A stretch of 35,862 nt of DNA from Campylobacteraceae bacterium (GCA_031276075.1 JAISNU010000038.1:1-35862), one strand, 5' to 3'. Positions 1 through 10,360 are shown, counted from the first letter of the stretch. Numbers and translations: made by a program. The notes: generated by a model not told the origin, from the sequence alone.

Positions 1-56
1 TTTTTTGTAATACTTTTTCAATAAAATTCATAAGCATAGTTTTATTCCATAAGTGC

Positions 57-85
57 AATAATACGCTCTTCAATTTAATATTATT
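57..85. promoter_or_regulatory. Inverted repeat AATAATA-N15-TATTATT just upstream of the nickel operon; candidate metal-regulator (NikR-like) operator
   Basis: AATAATA at 57-63 and TATTATT at 79-85, perfect 7-bp arms, adjacent to the AGGAG ribosome-binding site and ATG at 102. Assignment to NikR is inferred from context. Confidence 0.35.
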
Positions 86-101
86 TGATAGGAGTATATG
101 T

Positions 102-848
102 ATGAAAGTATTACTAAGCGTTTTGTTTTTAGCTTCGTTTGCGTTTGCGCATTTTCAGAGCGTTATCGTAGATAAGAGCGTTCTTGAACAAAAAGACGGC
201 AATGAGATAGCCATATCTTACGAGTTTACGCACCCGTTTGAGCAAGAACTCATGAATATGGTAAAACCGCAGGATGCGGGCGTTTTCACAGAGGGCAAAA
301 AGGTATCATTTCTTAATTCTTTAAAATCTGCCAAGAAAGATTCTAAAAGCGTTTGGAGTGCAAAATATACGGTAAAAGAGCCCGGCGTTTATCAGTTTTA
401 TGTTGATCCCGCGCCCTATTTTGAGCCTGCGGAAGATAAATTTATAAGACATCAAACAAAAACGATAGTGGACGCTTTTGGTTCCGGCGAAGGGTGGGAC
501 GAGCCGATAGGATTGAAAGCCGAGATTATCCCGCTTTCGCGTCCGTACTCTTTATATGTCGGCAATATATTCAGTGCGCAGGTGTTGTACAAGGGTAAGC
601 CTGTGCCAAACGCCGAAATTGAGATAGAATTTTACAATACAAAAGGCTTAAAAGCGCCGAATGACGCTTATATCACACAAGTTATAAAAGCCGACCAAAA
701 CGGCGTTTTCCATGCTGCGCTTCCTTTCGCGGGCTGGTGGGGATTTGCCGCGCTTATTGACGACGACGAGAGTATCAAAAAAGACGGCAAAGCGTATCCT
801 GTGGAGCTTGGAGCCGTACTTTGGTTAAAAACAGAAAGCGTTAAATAG
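102..848 (+). CDS. nikK: NikK-like DUF4198 periplasmic component of an ECF nickel transporter
   Basis: Signal peptide [16 protein letters not shown] followed by H; DUF4198-like sequence; upstream of nikM/L/Q/O. Confidence 0.75.
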   Translation: MKVLLSVLFLASFAFAHFQSVIVDKSVLEQKDGNEIAISYEFTHPFEQELMNMVKPQDAGVFTEGKKVSFLNSLKSAKKDSKSVWSAKYTVKEPGVYQFYVDPAPYFEPAEDKFIRHQTKTIVDAFGSGEGWDEPIGLKAEIIPLSRPYSLYVGNIFSAQVLYKGKPVPNAEIEIEFYNTKGLKAPNDAYITQVIKADQNGVFHAALPFAGWWGFAALIDDDESIKKDGKAYPVELGAVLWLKTESVK

Positions 849-1255
849 TGTCCGCAAAGCGTTAAGTATTTTTAACGCTTGGGCGGTAAAAATCTGTTTG
901 GCGCGATATTTATTGCGGGAATAACAAGGAAATATCCCATGTATTCTCGCTTTTTTATGTAAAATGCAAATAATAAAAGCGTGTGTGTATTAGATATCGT
1001 TTATATCATGCAAGATTGCTGTTTGGCTGCCGATTATATAAAAGCGGGCATCATATTTTAAAAATTTGTGTTCGGCTTTGTAAAATCTCACGCTTATATA
1101 AAGCCGCCGTTATTTTATGAGTGTAAAAATGACGAATATATCGGCAATACAATGATTGATTTCAGTCGACAAAAAATAAAAGAATTTGCAGTACTTGTAT
1201 GATGAATTTGCGTTTTTATCATTGCAAAAATTTGACACTAAAAAAGGATTAACCA

Positions 1256-1882
1256 ATGCACATAAGCGAAGGTATTTTAGAACCTGAAATTTTAATCGCA
1301 GGCGCTGTTGTATCGGCGGCTGTTATAATATATGCGCTGAAAAATCTAAAAAGCGAGGATATACCGAAAGTTTCGGCATTTTCAGCGCTGTTTTTCGTAG
1401 CGTCTTCCGTGTATGTTCCAATAGGACCGTCAAGCGTTCATCTTATCTTAAGCGGCATTGTCGGCGCGGCGCTGGGTATTCAGGCGTTTACGGCGATATT
1501 TGTGGCGCTGCTTTTGCAGGGGCTTCTTTTGGGATACGGCGGCATGACGACTTTGGGCGTCAATCTGTTTGATTTGGCAACTCCCGCGCTTATAGCTTCA
1601 TGGCTGTTTAGTTTTCGCGTTCATAAAGAGTGGCGGAAGAACGCTTTGTGGTTTGCCGTGGGATTTGTACCTGTGGCGCTCGGCGCGGTTTTACTCTCGG
1701 CTGTTTTGGCGCTTAACGGCGCGTTAATTCCGGGCGATAAGGGCGATGGATTTTTCGTCTCCGCTGCCGCCGCGCTTTTTGCGCATATACCTGTGATGAT
1801 TGTAGAGGGCGTGATAACGCTTCTTGCATTGAGATTTATAGAGAAAGTAAAACCCGAAATTTTATACAAGAGAAACTCATGA
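1256..1882 (+). CDS. nikM: Energy-coupling factor nickel/cobalt transporter S component CbiM/NikM
   Basis: Starts MHISEGIL, the typical CbiM/NikM N-terminus with conserved His2; multiple TM segments; next to Q and O components. Confidence 0.9.
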   Translation: MHISEGILEPEILIAGAVVSAAVIIYALKNLKSEDIPKVSAFSALFFVASSVYVPIGPSSVHLILSGIVGAALGIQAFTAIFVALLLQGLLLGYGGMTTLGVNLFDLATPALIASWLFSFRVHKEWRKNALWFAVGFVPVALGAVLLSAVLALNGALIPGDKGDGFFVSAAAALFAHIPVMIVEGVITLLALRFIEKVKPEILYKRNS

Positions 1883-2292
1883 TACGCAAAATATTTTTAC
1901 TGTTGTTATTTGGCGCGGCGGTTTTATCCGCCCATAAGTTAAATCTGTTTTTGTACGACGAAAATGGAACGCTTTTTATCCAAAGCTATTTTCACAAATC
2001 CGCTCCATGCAAAAATTGCGAAGTGAAGATAGAGGACGAAAACGGCGTAATATCCGAACTTGTTACCGATGAAGAGGGCAGGGCGCAGGCAAAGGTCGCG
2101 CAAAGCGTTTTTAGTGTGAGTGTGGACGGCGGCATGGGGCATTTTGTGAAAGAAAATTATGAATTAAAAAGCGGCAAATCCGAACAATCTTCCGCGCTTC
2201 CAAAAGATATGACATGGCAAAATACCGCGCTTGGACTTTGCATCATGGCGGCTTTGTTTTTTATATTATGGTTTGTCAAAAGGAAAAAATGA
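1879..2292 (+). CDS. nikL: NikL/NikN-like small membrane-anchored component
   Basis: Signal peptide ending ...LSA|H, small domain, C-terminal TM helix; overlaps nikM stop by 4 nt. Confidence 0.65.
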   Translation: MIRKIFLLLLFGAAVLSAHKLNLFLYDENGTLFIQSYFHKSAPCKNCEVKIEDENGVISELVTDEEGRAQAKVAQSVFSVSVDGGMGHFVKENYELKSGKSEQSSALPKDMTWQNTALGLCIMAALFFILWFVKRKK

Positions 2293-2942
2293 GGACGATT
2301 TCGCCTGCCGCCGCGCTTTTGGCGGCTTTCATGTATGCTGTTTTTACCGCGCTTCAAACGCAGATTATGAGTGCGCTTTTTTTGCCGCCTCTGTTTTTGG
2401 CGTGCATAAAGTTTGACTTTGTTAAACCGTCGCTTCGCAGGCTTTTGTTTTTAAATCTATTTGTCGCGGTTGTAGTCGTCTCGCTTTGCGTAACGGGCGA
2501 TTATGAGCGCGCGCTTTTAATCTTTGTGCGTTCAAATCTCATACTTTTTTTCGTACTTTTGCTTTTTTGCGGCAAAAGCGAATTTGACATAGCTTTGGCG
2601 CTGCGCGACATCAAATGCCCGCCCAAATTTGTCTCCATCGTATTTTTCACCGCGAAGTCAATCTTTCTTTTAAGGCATGAATTTTATCTTTTTCGCCGCG
2701 CTTTATATATCAGAGGATTTACGCCTAAAACCAATCTTTTGAGTTATAAAACGCTTGCGGGATTTGTGGGGATTTTGTTTATTAAGACTTGGGAGAGGGC
2801 GGACGCGCTGAAAAACAGTATGTTTTTGCGCGGCTTTGACGGCGAGATTTATACTTTAAGCGCGCGTAAAGTTTTCAACTATTATGATTTGGCTTTGATT
2901 TTGGCAGTTTTAATATCAATCGCGTTGGGAGTTTTTCTTTGA
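2289..2942 (+). CDS. nikQ: ECF transporter T component CbiQ/NikQ
   Basis: Hydrophobic CbiQ-like protein from internal ATG MRTISPAAALL; RGFT/RGFD segments typical of the EcfT coupling region. Confidence 0.8.
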   Translation: MRTISPAAALLAAFMYAVFTALQTQIMSALFLPPLFLACIKFDFVKPSLRRLLFLNLFVAVVVVSLCVTGDYERALLIFVRSNLILFFVLLLFCGKSEFDIALALRDIKCPPKFVSIVFFTAKSIFLLRHEFYLFRRALYIRGFTPKTNLLSYKTLAGFVGILFIKTWERADALKNSMFLRGFDGEIYTLSARKVFNYYDLALILAVLISIALGVFL

Positions 2943-3658
2943 GCTGTTCTTTAAATATAAAAAATGTTGCGATAAAAAGGGACGGCAGGACGCTTTGCGA
3001 AAATCTCTCTTTAAATGTCTCCCACAAGGAAAAAATCGCTATCATAGGCGCGAACGGATGCGGCAAAACCACTCTTTTGGAGACAATAGTTGGATTTTGC
3101 GCGCTTGCGCAAGGAGAAATAGAGATATTTCACGAAAAAATCGCTTCAAGAGAGAATTTTAAAAATATCCGCCGCATGGTCGGCTATTTGCTGCAAGATT
3201 CGGATAATCAATTTTTGGCTCCCATAGTTGAAGACGATGTAGCTTTCAGTCTCTTGGCGCACGGCGCGGACAAAAATGAAGCAAGGGCAAAAACGGACAG
3301 GATATTAAATGATTTGGGCATTTCGCATTTGGCTAAAAAGATTGTTTACCACCTCTCAGGCGGTGAAAAAAAGCTTGTCGCGCTTGCGGGAGTGCTGATA
3401 ACAGAGCCGAAACTCATGCTGCTTGACGAACCGACATCGGGGCTTGATTTTGATATGCAGTTGAAATTGACCGAAATACTCAGGAAAATAGATAAAAGCA
3501 TAGTTATCGTTTCACATGACAAAGAGTTTATAGAGGGCGTGGTGGATAAAATATACAAAATCTCCCCGAACGGCTTGAAGCGCATGCTAAATTCCGATAC
3601 CGAGTATATTCATGCGCATGACGGATTGCCGCCGCATACGCACCCGCATGAACATTAA
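2939..3658 (+). CDS. nikO: ECF transporter ATPase CbiO/NikO with His-rich C-terminal tail
   Basis: Walker A GANGCGKTT, signature LSGGEKK, Walker B LMLLDEPTSGLD; tail HAHDGLPPHTHPHEH; TTG start overlapping the nikQ stop. Confidence 0.88.
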   Translation: MSCSLNIKNVAIKRDGRTLCENLSLNVSHKEKIAIIGANGCGKTTLLETIVGFCALAQGEIEIFHEKIASRENFKNIRRMVGYLLQDSDNQFLAPIVEDDVAFSLLAHGADKNEARAKTDRILNDLGISHLAKKIVYHLSGGEKKLVALAGVLITEPKLMLLDEPTSGLDFDMQLKLTEILRKIDKSIVIVSHDKEFIEGVVDKIYKISPNGLKRMLNSDTEYIHAHDGLPPHTHPHEH

Positions 3659-3716
3659 GCTGTTTTTCAAATACGGCGTTTGATATAATATCAGATACCA
3701 TTTTGGAGTAAAATTA

Positions 3717-4321
3717 TGAAAAATATATTTAAAATTTTAAAATTTTTAACGGCGGTCGTTTTTGCCGACGATTATGATGAGATTGCGAAAGCTTCTGAAA
3801 AAAGGCGATTATAAAACTTCGGCAAAGCCGCATGAAAAGCCTGCGATAGCGGAGATGTCAAAAGCTGCGGCGATTAGGGCGCGCTGTATGAGAGCGGATT
3901 GGGCGTGGAACAGGATTTTGACAAATCGGCAAGATTGTGCGAGAAAGCCTACAATGGCAGAATTATTGAATATTGCGGACATTTGGGTTTAAAATACGAG
4001 TTTGGACGGGGAGTAAAAAAAGACTTTATTAAAGCGGCGGAGTTATATAAAAAAGCTTGTGATAACAAAATCTCTGAGGGCTGTCATCTTTTGGCTTTGA
4101 TGTATGCCGACGGCAAAGGCGTTAAACAAGATTATACCAAAGCGGAGGAGCTGTTTTTAAAATCCTGCTATGACGATAAGGGTTCATGTTATTTCTCTTT
4201 AGGCGCAGTATATGAGTTTGGGTTTGATATGAAGAAAAATACCGTTAAAGTAGCCGAATATTACAAAAAAGCGTGCGCTCTGTCGCAGATAGGTTGTGCA
4301 GATTGTGAAAGGTTAAAGTAA
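3717..4321 (+). pseudogene. Sel1-repeat (HcpA-like) protein, decayed by frameshifts and an in-frame TAG
   Basis: Sel1 text continues across frames: MKNIFKILKFLTAVVFADDYDEIAKASEK / KKGDYKTSAK / ACDSGDVKSCGD*GALYESGLGVEQDFDKSARLCEKAYNGR... The TAG sits where a Leu codon is expected. Confidence 0.75.
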
Positions 4322-4847
4322 ATCTGTTGATGATTTATTGTTGCCTTGTTGAGAGTTTTTTATGATATGCGGTTTTGTTTTTGAGAGCGTTGATTGTACT
4401 GTAAAGCGCGATTTCAAAACATTTTTATGAGTATTTTTTATTTCTCTATTTCAAGGCCTCTTTGCGAATTTAACACAACGGTCGCTTTATTATCAAATTC
4501 TATTTTTCCACGCTTTGCCTGCCGTGATAAAATGCTAATTTAATGCAACATTATCTTGTTGCGAGTGTTTAATCCTTTATTTTCTTGCGAGAACAGTACT
4601 ATTATTTTTATATTTATGACGCTTAGCTTAATACTTTACGCAATAAATTTTATTCCCGTACGCTCGGAAATCTAAAAGACAAAATGAGATAAAGTAATTA
4701 ATAAAAAAATTAAAAAATATTAGATTTTAAGGATTAAAACAAAAAGAGTTTATTTTCCATCATTGCGAGCGCGGCAATCCAAAATTTATAACAACAAAAA
4801 TACTATCATTATAGAAAAATAAGCATTTTTTCTATATTTGTAATTAT

Positions 4848-4896
4848 GGATTGCTTCGTCGTGCCACGCTTCGCTCGCAGTCCTCGCAATGACGGA
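4848..4896. repeat. Dispersed palindromic repeat (GGATTGC...GCAATGACGGA family)
   Basis: ggattgcttcgtcgtgccacgcttcgctcgcagtcctcgcaatgacgga; same consensus as the copies at 9.8-10.3 kb and 32-33.6 kb. Confidence 0.85.
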
Positions 4897-5290
4897 AGGT
4901 GGGATTGCCGTGCCTTCACACAACAGTTTGTAATGATGGATAAAGAAAGTTCCAGTTTTTTAATGAAATATTTTGATAATGCGCTTCACATTGGAAATGT
5001 TTTGCTTCATAAAAGCACTTTGCTTGTTCCTCAACGACTCGCAATAACGGAAGAGGGCGCATGCGCTTTGCAAGGTTGCGGGAATAACGGGAATAACAGA
5101 GAATGGGACGCATGTATTTTGTCTGTTGTATGGCGGTGAAATGACAAAAAGGGGATAAAAAACCGCTGATAATACGGTCGCAAAAATGCTCCAAAGTTTC
5201 AAAAAAGCAAAAAACGCTTTGATAATATTTATTTGATTATGCCGTTTTGCTGCATGTCGGAATATTATGCAAAAGACGCTTTAAATATAG

Positions 5291-7003
5291 CTATTTTTTA
5301 TCCAAATACGGTGCGATATACCGCTCATACCGCAAAAATTTCAATTTGGATATATCTACAAGCACAAGACCATCTACACAATCGTTAAAGTCAGGGTCAA
5401 TACCAAAATCCATAAACTGTACTCCGCCTTGTTCGCAGAGTTCCGAATACTGTTTATAAAGCGTAGGAATACCGCAATTCATATTGTTAAGCATACTTTT
5501 GAGCGAGCGCATATCTTGCTGGTAGTCGTTGCCGTTAAACTTCTCTAACGCCAATAATTGCGTTTTGGGATACGGGCGTTTGGAGACGGCGATTAAAGTT
5601 TTGGGAGAGAAATAGAGTCTATAAAATGATATCAATAAGTCGCGCGCAACTACAGGCATTGATGAAGATATGGAGACGGGTCCGAACAAATACCTGTACT
5701 TAGGATTTTTTGCCATATACGCCCCGATACCCTGCCATAAATAATCCAATCCTTTCTTACCCCAATATTTAGGCTGTATGAAACTTCTTCCGAGTTCAAC
5801 GCCGTACTTTAAAATCTCATTCATCTGTTCGTTATAGTCAAACAGAGTATCGCTATATAGCGTCTTTGTGCTTTCATACCCTTCCGTAGGCGTAAAACGG
5901 TAAGCTCCGACTATATCAAGCTGATGATTATCCCATAATATCAAATGATAATAGTAGTTATCGTAACAATCCAAATCAAGCCTTTTCCCGCTCCCTTCTC
6001 CTACGGCTCTAAAAGCTATCTCCCTTAATCTTCCAAGTTCGTGTAAAACAGGCGAAAATGTCTCGTCTTCGCCTATTTTATATAGATAGATAATCTTATT
6101 ATCGGGCGTTTTACCTAAAACCTCGCATTTCTCAAGCGCAGTTTTAAGAGCTATCCGCTCGGACGGTAAAGCTATCGGCGCTTCGCCTTTAATGCATCCT
6201 TTTTTGCCTTTGCCTATTTGATATGTATGTTTTCTTAGAGATTTGGCTGTTTGAGCAGGCGATATTTTAGAGTTGCTCCAATACTCATACGGTATTCGCT
6301 TGCCTATTCTTATTCTTATGCCTTTGCCTCTTTGTTTGAACATTTCGTGTACTAAAAGATATGTGGACAGAGGTTTATAAATCATAGACGAAAGATAAAA
6401 CAGGATACTGTTCCTGCCTTTTATGTGAACAGGCACTATACTGGCATGTACTCTGGAAGCCAATCTCACAAATCCGCTGTTCCATTTACAATCTTTTATC
6501 CCTTTAAGACTAAATCTTGATACCTCTCCTGCCGGAAACACTATCAATGCCCCTCCGCCTCTCAAATGCTCTTGAAGTTCTCTAATCTGATGGCGTCCGG
6601 TTTGTCCTCCCATATTGTCAACGAGTATAAATATATCTTCCAAAGCCCTAACATGAGAGAGGATACGGTTGGACATAGTTTTAACATCGGGTCTTACCGA
6701 AGATATCATCTTTAACAGAGCCAAACCGTCAAGCAAGCCGGTAGGGTGGTTAGATACGAATATTACCGTTCCATGCGAGGGGATATTTTCCAAATCAGCG
6801 CTGTCGCTCTCGCAGCGAAACTCAAAATAACGCAGCATTTCATCAACGCAATCCATACCTTTAAGGCTTGGGTATTTTTTTTCAAACTCTATAAACTCTT
6901 TTTCATGAAACAGATGAGGCAATATCCACTTTAAAAGCTTTTCACGCCATTTGGGTAATTTATGCTCTTGGGATTGCTGTTGTATGATAGCGTCAAAATA
7001 CAT
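5291..7003 (-). CDS. Bifunctional acyltransferase: N-terminal PlsC-type lysophospholipid acyltransferase plus C-terminal GNAT/OlsB-like domain (OlsF-like)
   Basis: N-terminal FVSNHPTGLLDGLAL (NHxxxxD-type), FPAGEVSR, VPVHIKGRNS; C-terminal DIVGAYRFTPTEG...ELGRSFIQPKYWGKKGLDYLWQGIGAYMAKNPKYRYLFGPVSIS, like OlsB/hemolysin-type GNAT proteins. 6 bp downstream of pstB. Confidence 0.7.
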   Translation of the reverse strand: MYFDAIIQQQSQEHKLPKWREKLLKWILPHLFHEKEFIEFEKKYPSLKGMDCVDEMLRYFEFRCESDSADLENIPSHGTVIFVSNHPTGLLDGLALLKMISSVRPDVKTMSNRILSHVRALEDIFILVDNMGGQTGRHQIRELQEHLRGGGALIVFPAGEVSRFSLKGIKDCKWNSGFVRLASRVHASIVPVHIKGRNSILFYLSSMIYKPLSTYLLVHEMFKQRGKGIRIRIGKRIPYEYWSNSKISPAQTAKSLRKHTYQIGKGKKGCIKGEAPIALPSERIALKTALEKCEVLGKTPDNKIIYLYKIGEDETFSPVLHELGRLREIAFRAVGEGSGKRLDLDCYDNYYYHLILWDNHQLDIVGAYRFTPTEGYESTKTLYSDTLFDYNEQMNEILKYGVELGRSFIQPKYWGKKGLDYLWQGIGAYMAKNPKYRYLFGPVSISSSMPVVARDLLISFYRLYFSPKTLIAVSKRPYPKTQLLALEKFNGNDYQQDMRSLKSMLNNMNCGIPTLYKQYSELCEQGGVQFMDFGIDPDFNDCVDGLVLVDISKLKFLRYERYIAPYLDKK

Positions 7004-7009
7004 GGCAAA

Positions 7010-7795
7010 TTACCCGAATTTACCCGTGATATACTCTTCCGTAAGGCGTTCTTTGGGGGTTACAAAAAGCTCTTTTGTGGGGCTTAACTCTATCAAATCC
7101 CCAAGATACATAAATGCCGTGTAGTCGCTCACACGCGCAGCTTGCTGCATATTGTGCGTTACGATTATGATGCTGACATCGTTTTTAAGCTCGGTTATGA
7201 GTTGTTCTATTGCCTGCGTTGAGATAGGATCAAGCGCGGATGTAGGCTCGTCAAATAAAAGCGCCTGCGGTTCAACGGCTATCGCGCGCGCTATGCAAAG
7301 CCTCTGCTGCTGACCGCCTGAAAGCGCGTTAGCGTCGCTTTTTAACCTGTCTTTGACTTCATTCCAGATAGCGGCTCCTTTTAGAGCTTTTTCTATTCTG
7401 TCGTTTAATTCGGATTTTGCCCTAACGCCTTTGAGTTTCAATCCGTATGCGATATTGTCCCAGATAGACATGGGAAACGAAGTCGGTTTTTGGAAAATCA
7501 TGCCTATCTTAGTGCGCAAATCAATCAAATCAGTTTTAGGTTCAAGTATGTTTTGGTTATTAAAGATGATTTTACCTTTGTAAATATTGCCCGCATATAA
7601 ATCATGAATACGATTAAAGCAGCGTAGCAGCGTAGTTTTGCCGCAGCCGCTCGGACCTATCAGAGCGGTGATTTTATGCTTTGCTATGGGCATATTTATA
7701 CCTCTTAAACTGCTTTGCTCTGTATTGGCATATGTAAAAGAGAGGTTTGCGACCTCAATGGCTTTTTTTTCTTGAATATCCGCTATGGTTGCCAA
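7010..7795 (-). CDS. pstB: Phosphate ABC transporter ATP-binding protein
   Basis: [51 protein letters not shown]; typical PstB. Confidence 0.95.
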   Translation of the reverse strand: MATIADIQEKKAIEVANLSFTYANTEQSSLRGINMPIAKHKITALIGPSGCGKTTLLRCFNRIHDLYAGNIYKGKIIFNNQNILEPKTDLIDLRTKIGMIFQKPTSFPMSIWDNIAYGLKLKGVRAKSELNDRIEKALKGAAIWNEVKDRLKSDANALSGGQQQRLCIARAIAVEPQALLFDEPTSALDPISTQAIEQLITELKNDVSIIIVTHNMQQAARVSDYTAFMYLGDLIELSPTKELFVTPKERLTEEYITGKFG

Positions 7796-7796
7796 G

Positions 7797-8627
7797 CTAT
7801 CTCCTCTTTTTGATTATCAATCTGCCCATTATATTTATCCCAAGAACAAATATAGAAAGTAAAAACGCCGCCGCCCAGCCAAGAGACTGCCAATCGGCAT
7901 AAGGACTTGTGGCGTAATTGAACATTGTAACCGTAAGCGACGATACGGGCGCGTTTAAGTCCATGCTGAAAAAGTTATTATTAAACGATGTAAACAGCAG
8001 CGGAGCCGTTTCGCCGCTGACTCTTGCGACTGAAAGCAGCGCTCCCGTTAAAATGCCTATTTTCGCGCCTCTATATACGACGCCTATTATCACTTTATAT
8101 CGCGGCGCGCCGAGAGCGGACGCGGCTTCTCTTTGCGTTTGCGGTACAAGAGTAAGCATATCGTCGGTTACTCTTAAAACTATCGGTATCATTATAACGC
8201 TCAACGCTGCTATACCCGCCCAACCCGAAAAGTGTCCGACAGGGTGGACTAAGATAGCGTAGATAAATGCTCCTATAACTATTGAGGGCGAACTCATCAT
8301 GATGTCGCTTATATCGCGTATGAAATTTGCTATTTTGCTTTTATGCGTGTATTCGCTCAAAAATGTACCTGCCAGCACGCCTATGGGGATACCAATGAGC
8401 GAGGCGAAAAATACCAGTATGCCTTGACCGACAAGAGCGTTTTTGAGTCCGCCGCTTTCTATGCCGCTTGGCGCGGTATTGTGCAAAAATATATCAAGAT
8501 TGAGCGCGGCAAATCCTTTATAACACAGCACGAAAAGTATCCAAAACAAAAAAGCTATGCCTATTACCGCGCTTATAACGCAAAGGGTCAATACTATACG
8601 GTTCACGGCGACGCGCCTGTTTTTCAT
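7797..8627 (-). CDS. pstA: Phosphate ABC transporter permease
   Basis: PstA-type permease, e.g. [48 protein letters not shown]. Confidence 0.93.
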   Translation of the reverse strand: MKNRRVAVNRIVLTLCVISAVIGIAFLFWILFVLCYKGFAALNLDIFLHNTAPSGIESGGLKNALVGQGILVFFASLIGIPIGVLAGTFLSEYTHKSKIANFIRDISDIMMSSPSIVIGAFIYAILVHPVGHFSGWAGIAALSVIMIPIVLRVTDDMLTLVPQTQREAASALGAPRYKVIIGVVYRGAKIGILTGALLSVARVSGETAPLLFTSFNNNFFSMDLNAPVSSLTVTMFNYATSPYADWQSLGWAAAFLLSIFVLGINIMGRLIIKKRR

Positions 8628-9484
8628 ACGCGCCCCCTCAATTTTCTAAAAAAGACGAATTTGGCGATGCCTATGACGATAAAACTAATCGCGAACAGTA
8701 TAAACGCCAGATAAAACAGAGATGAGTAATATAAAGCGCCGTCGGCTTCGGTGAATTCATTTGCCAAAGTTACGGGTATAGATGTCGCGGCTGAAGTTAT
8801 GGCGCTTGGCAGTTTATGAACATTTCCCATTACGAAAGTTACCGCCATAGTCTCTCCTATCGCGCGCCCCAAAGCCAATATTGCAGCGCCCAAAATCCCT
8901 GCTTTTGCATAGGGAATAATTACGCTTTTGATGACATCCCATTTTGTCGCGCCCAGAGCATAAGCGGACTCTTTCAGGATATTTGGCGTTGTATTCATGG
9001 CGTCTCTTGCAACTGATGCCATAAACGGCAGTATCATGATGGATAGCACTATACCCGCCGTTAAAAGCCCAAGCCCGTTTCCGCCGAACAGCGCGCGCAA
9101 AATCGGCGCAAAGTAAAACAATCCCCACATGCCGTAAATGACCGAAGGAATTGCGGCTAAAAGTTCTACCGCCGTTCCGACAGGGGATTTTAACCTCTCG
9201 TGCGCTATCTCGCTTAAAAATATTGCTACCCCAAGCGCTAAAGGCACAGCTATTAGCATGGCTATCATGGTAGAAAGAATAGAACCTGCTATCGCGGGAA
9301 ACCCGCCGAAAATTTCAAGATTCGGCGCCCATTTTGAAGAGGTCAAAAAGCCAAATCCGAAAGCTTCTATCGCAGGTTTGGCTTCGTTTAGCAATACGGC
9401 GAATATGGCTATGAGTATGATTAATATGCCGTACGCCATAAAACGGGTAACATTTAAAAAGAGAAAATCGCCTGCTTTATTCAC
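8624..9484 (-). CDS. pstC: Phosphate ABC transporter permease
   Basis: PstC-type permease: ESAYALGATKWDVIKSVIIPYAKAGILGAAILALGRAIGETMAVTFVMGN. Confidence 0.93.
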   Translation of the reverse strand: MNKAGDFLFLNVTRFMAYGILIILIAIFAVLLNEAKPAIEAFGFGFLTSSKWAPNLEIFGGFPAIAGSILSTMIAMLIAVPLALGVAIFLSEIAHERLKSPVGTAVELLAAIPSVIYGMWGLFYFAPILRALFGGNGLGLLTAGIVLSIMILPFMASVARDAMNTTPNILKESAYALGATKWDVIKSVIIPYAKAGILGAAILALGRAIGETMAVTFVMGNVHKLPSAITSAATSIPVTLANEFTEADGALYYSSLFYLAFILFAISFIVIGIAKFVFFRKLRGRV

Positions 9485-9827
9485 AAACTGCCTTTTAAAT
9501 TAATTTTGTATTTTAGTAACACTATATTGCGAAACGGTTACAGAGATTTTTTACAACGCGGCATTGTAAGACCAAATAGTTCCGCTTTTATGATTTTTAA
9601 AAGCTGTTTGTAATGAAGCTCTTATGCAGGCTATTATAAGGGCAGGTTGAACCAAAATAAGCTTTGTAATGAAACTCTTATTTTTAGCGGCAGTATTTAT
9701 TCGCAATGCAAATTTAAAAATAGATATAATCTAAGCCTCATGAAAACAGCAGGCTTTTTATTGATAAGATTGTTATGAAAAATAAGCCGTCTTCCGTCAT
9801 TGTCATAAGGCGGAAATTCTTTTATCG

Positions 9828-9868
9828 CCGTCATTGCGAGGAGTGCGAAGCACGACGACGCAATCCAG
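9828..9868. repeat. Dispersed palindromic repeat copy in the pstS-pstC intergenic region
   Basis: ccgtcattgcgaggagtgcgaagcacgacgacgcaatccag. Confidence 0.85.
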
Positions 9869-9975
9869 AAAATACCTGCCCCCCGTCATTATAAAAGGAA
9901 TGGCTATCTTTTTTCCGTTACTAATAGAATTGCAAGCTTGTGAAGGATAAGCAATCCAAAAAGCGCCCTTTCCCT

Positions 9976-10020
9976 CCGTCATTGCGAGGAAGGAGTGTAA
10001 CGACTGACGAAGCAATCCAA
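9976..10020. repeat. Dispersed palindromic repeat copy in the pstS-pstC intergenic region
   Basis: ccgtcattgcgaggaaggagtgtaacgactgacgaagcaatccaa. Confidence 0.8.
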
Positions 10021-10096
10021 AAAACAATCCAAACATGCAGATAAAAAGTTGTTTTTGTTTATTATTAACAATACTATTTTTGTTATTGTAAAGAGT

Positions 10097-10135
10097 GGAT
10101 TGCCGCGCTGACTTTGTCAGCTCGCAATGACGGAA
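10097..10135. repeat. Dispersed palindromic repeat copy, opposite orientation
   Basis: ggattgccgcgctgactttgtcagctcgcaatgacggaa; internal GCTGAC-ttt-GTCAGC hairpin. Confidence 0.82.
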
Positions 10136-10249
10136 AGAGGGGGTACATCTTTGTGAGGGGTAGGAGTAAATCGTTTAAAAGCGTTGCAAATAGCTAAAAA
10201 AAGGCGTACATATGCTTTGCTGAGGGGGGGGTTTGCTAAAATAATCTCT

Positions 10250-10298
10250 CCGTCATTACGAGGAGTGCGAGCGAAGCGCGGTATAACGAAGCAATCCA
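10250..10298. repeat. Dispersed palindromic repeat copy in the pstS-pstC intergenic region
   Basis: ccgtcattacgaggagtgcgagcgaagcgcggtataacgaagcaatcca. Confidence 0.85.
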
Positions 10299-10360
10299 AA
10301 CATATAAATAAAGCCTGTCCGTCCTGAAATAGTGAATTTTCTACATGTAAGATAATTTTA

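Noticed and set aside
1062-1202. Coding-like fragment KFVFGFVKSHAYIKPPLFYECKNDEYIGNTMIDFSRQKIKEFAVLV between nikK and nikM
   Set aside because: Reads like protein but lacks a start codon with RBS and I could not recognise a family; too short to call as a pseudogene.
4846-5202. ORFs 4846..5139 (+), 4916..5194 and 4960..5202 (-)
   Set aside because: Cover a repeat copy and degenerate repeat-like sequence; no recognisable domain on either strand.
10221-10231. G8 homopolymer as a phase-variation tract
   Set aside because: It lies in non-coding repeat-rich sequence with no gene or promoter at a suitable distance.
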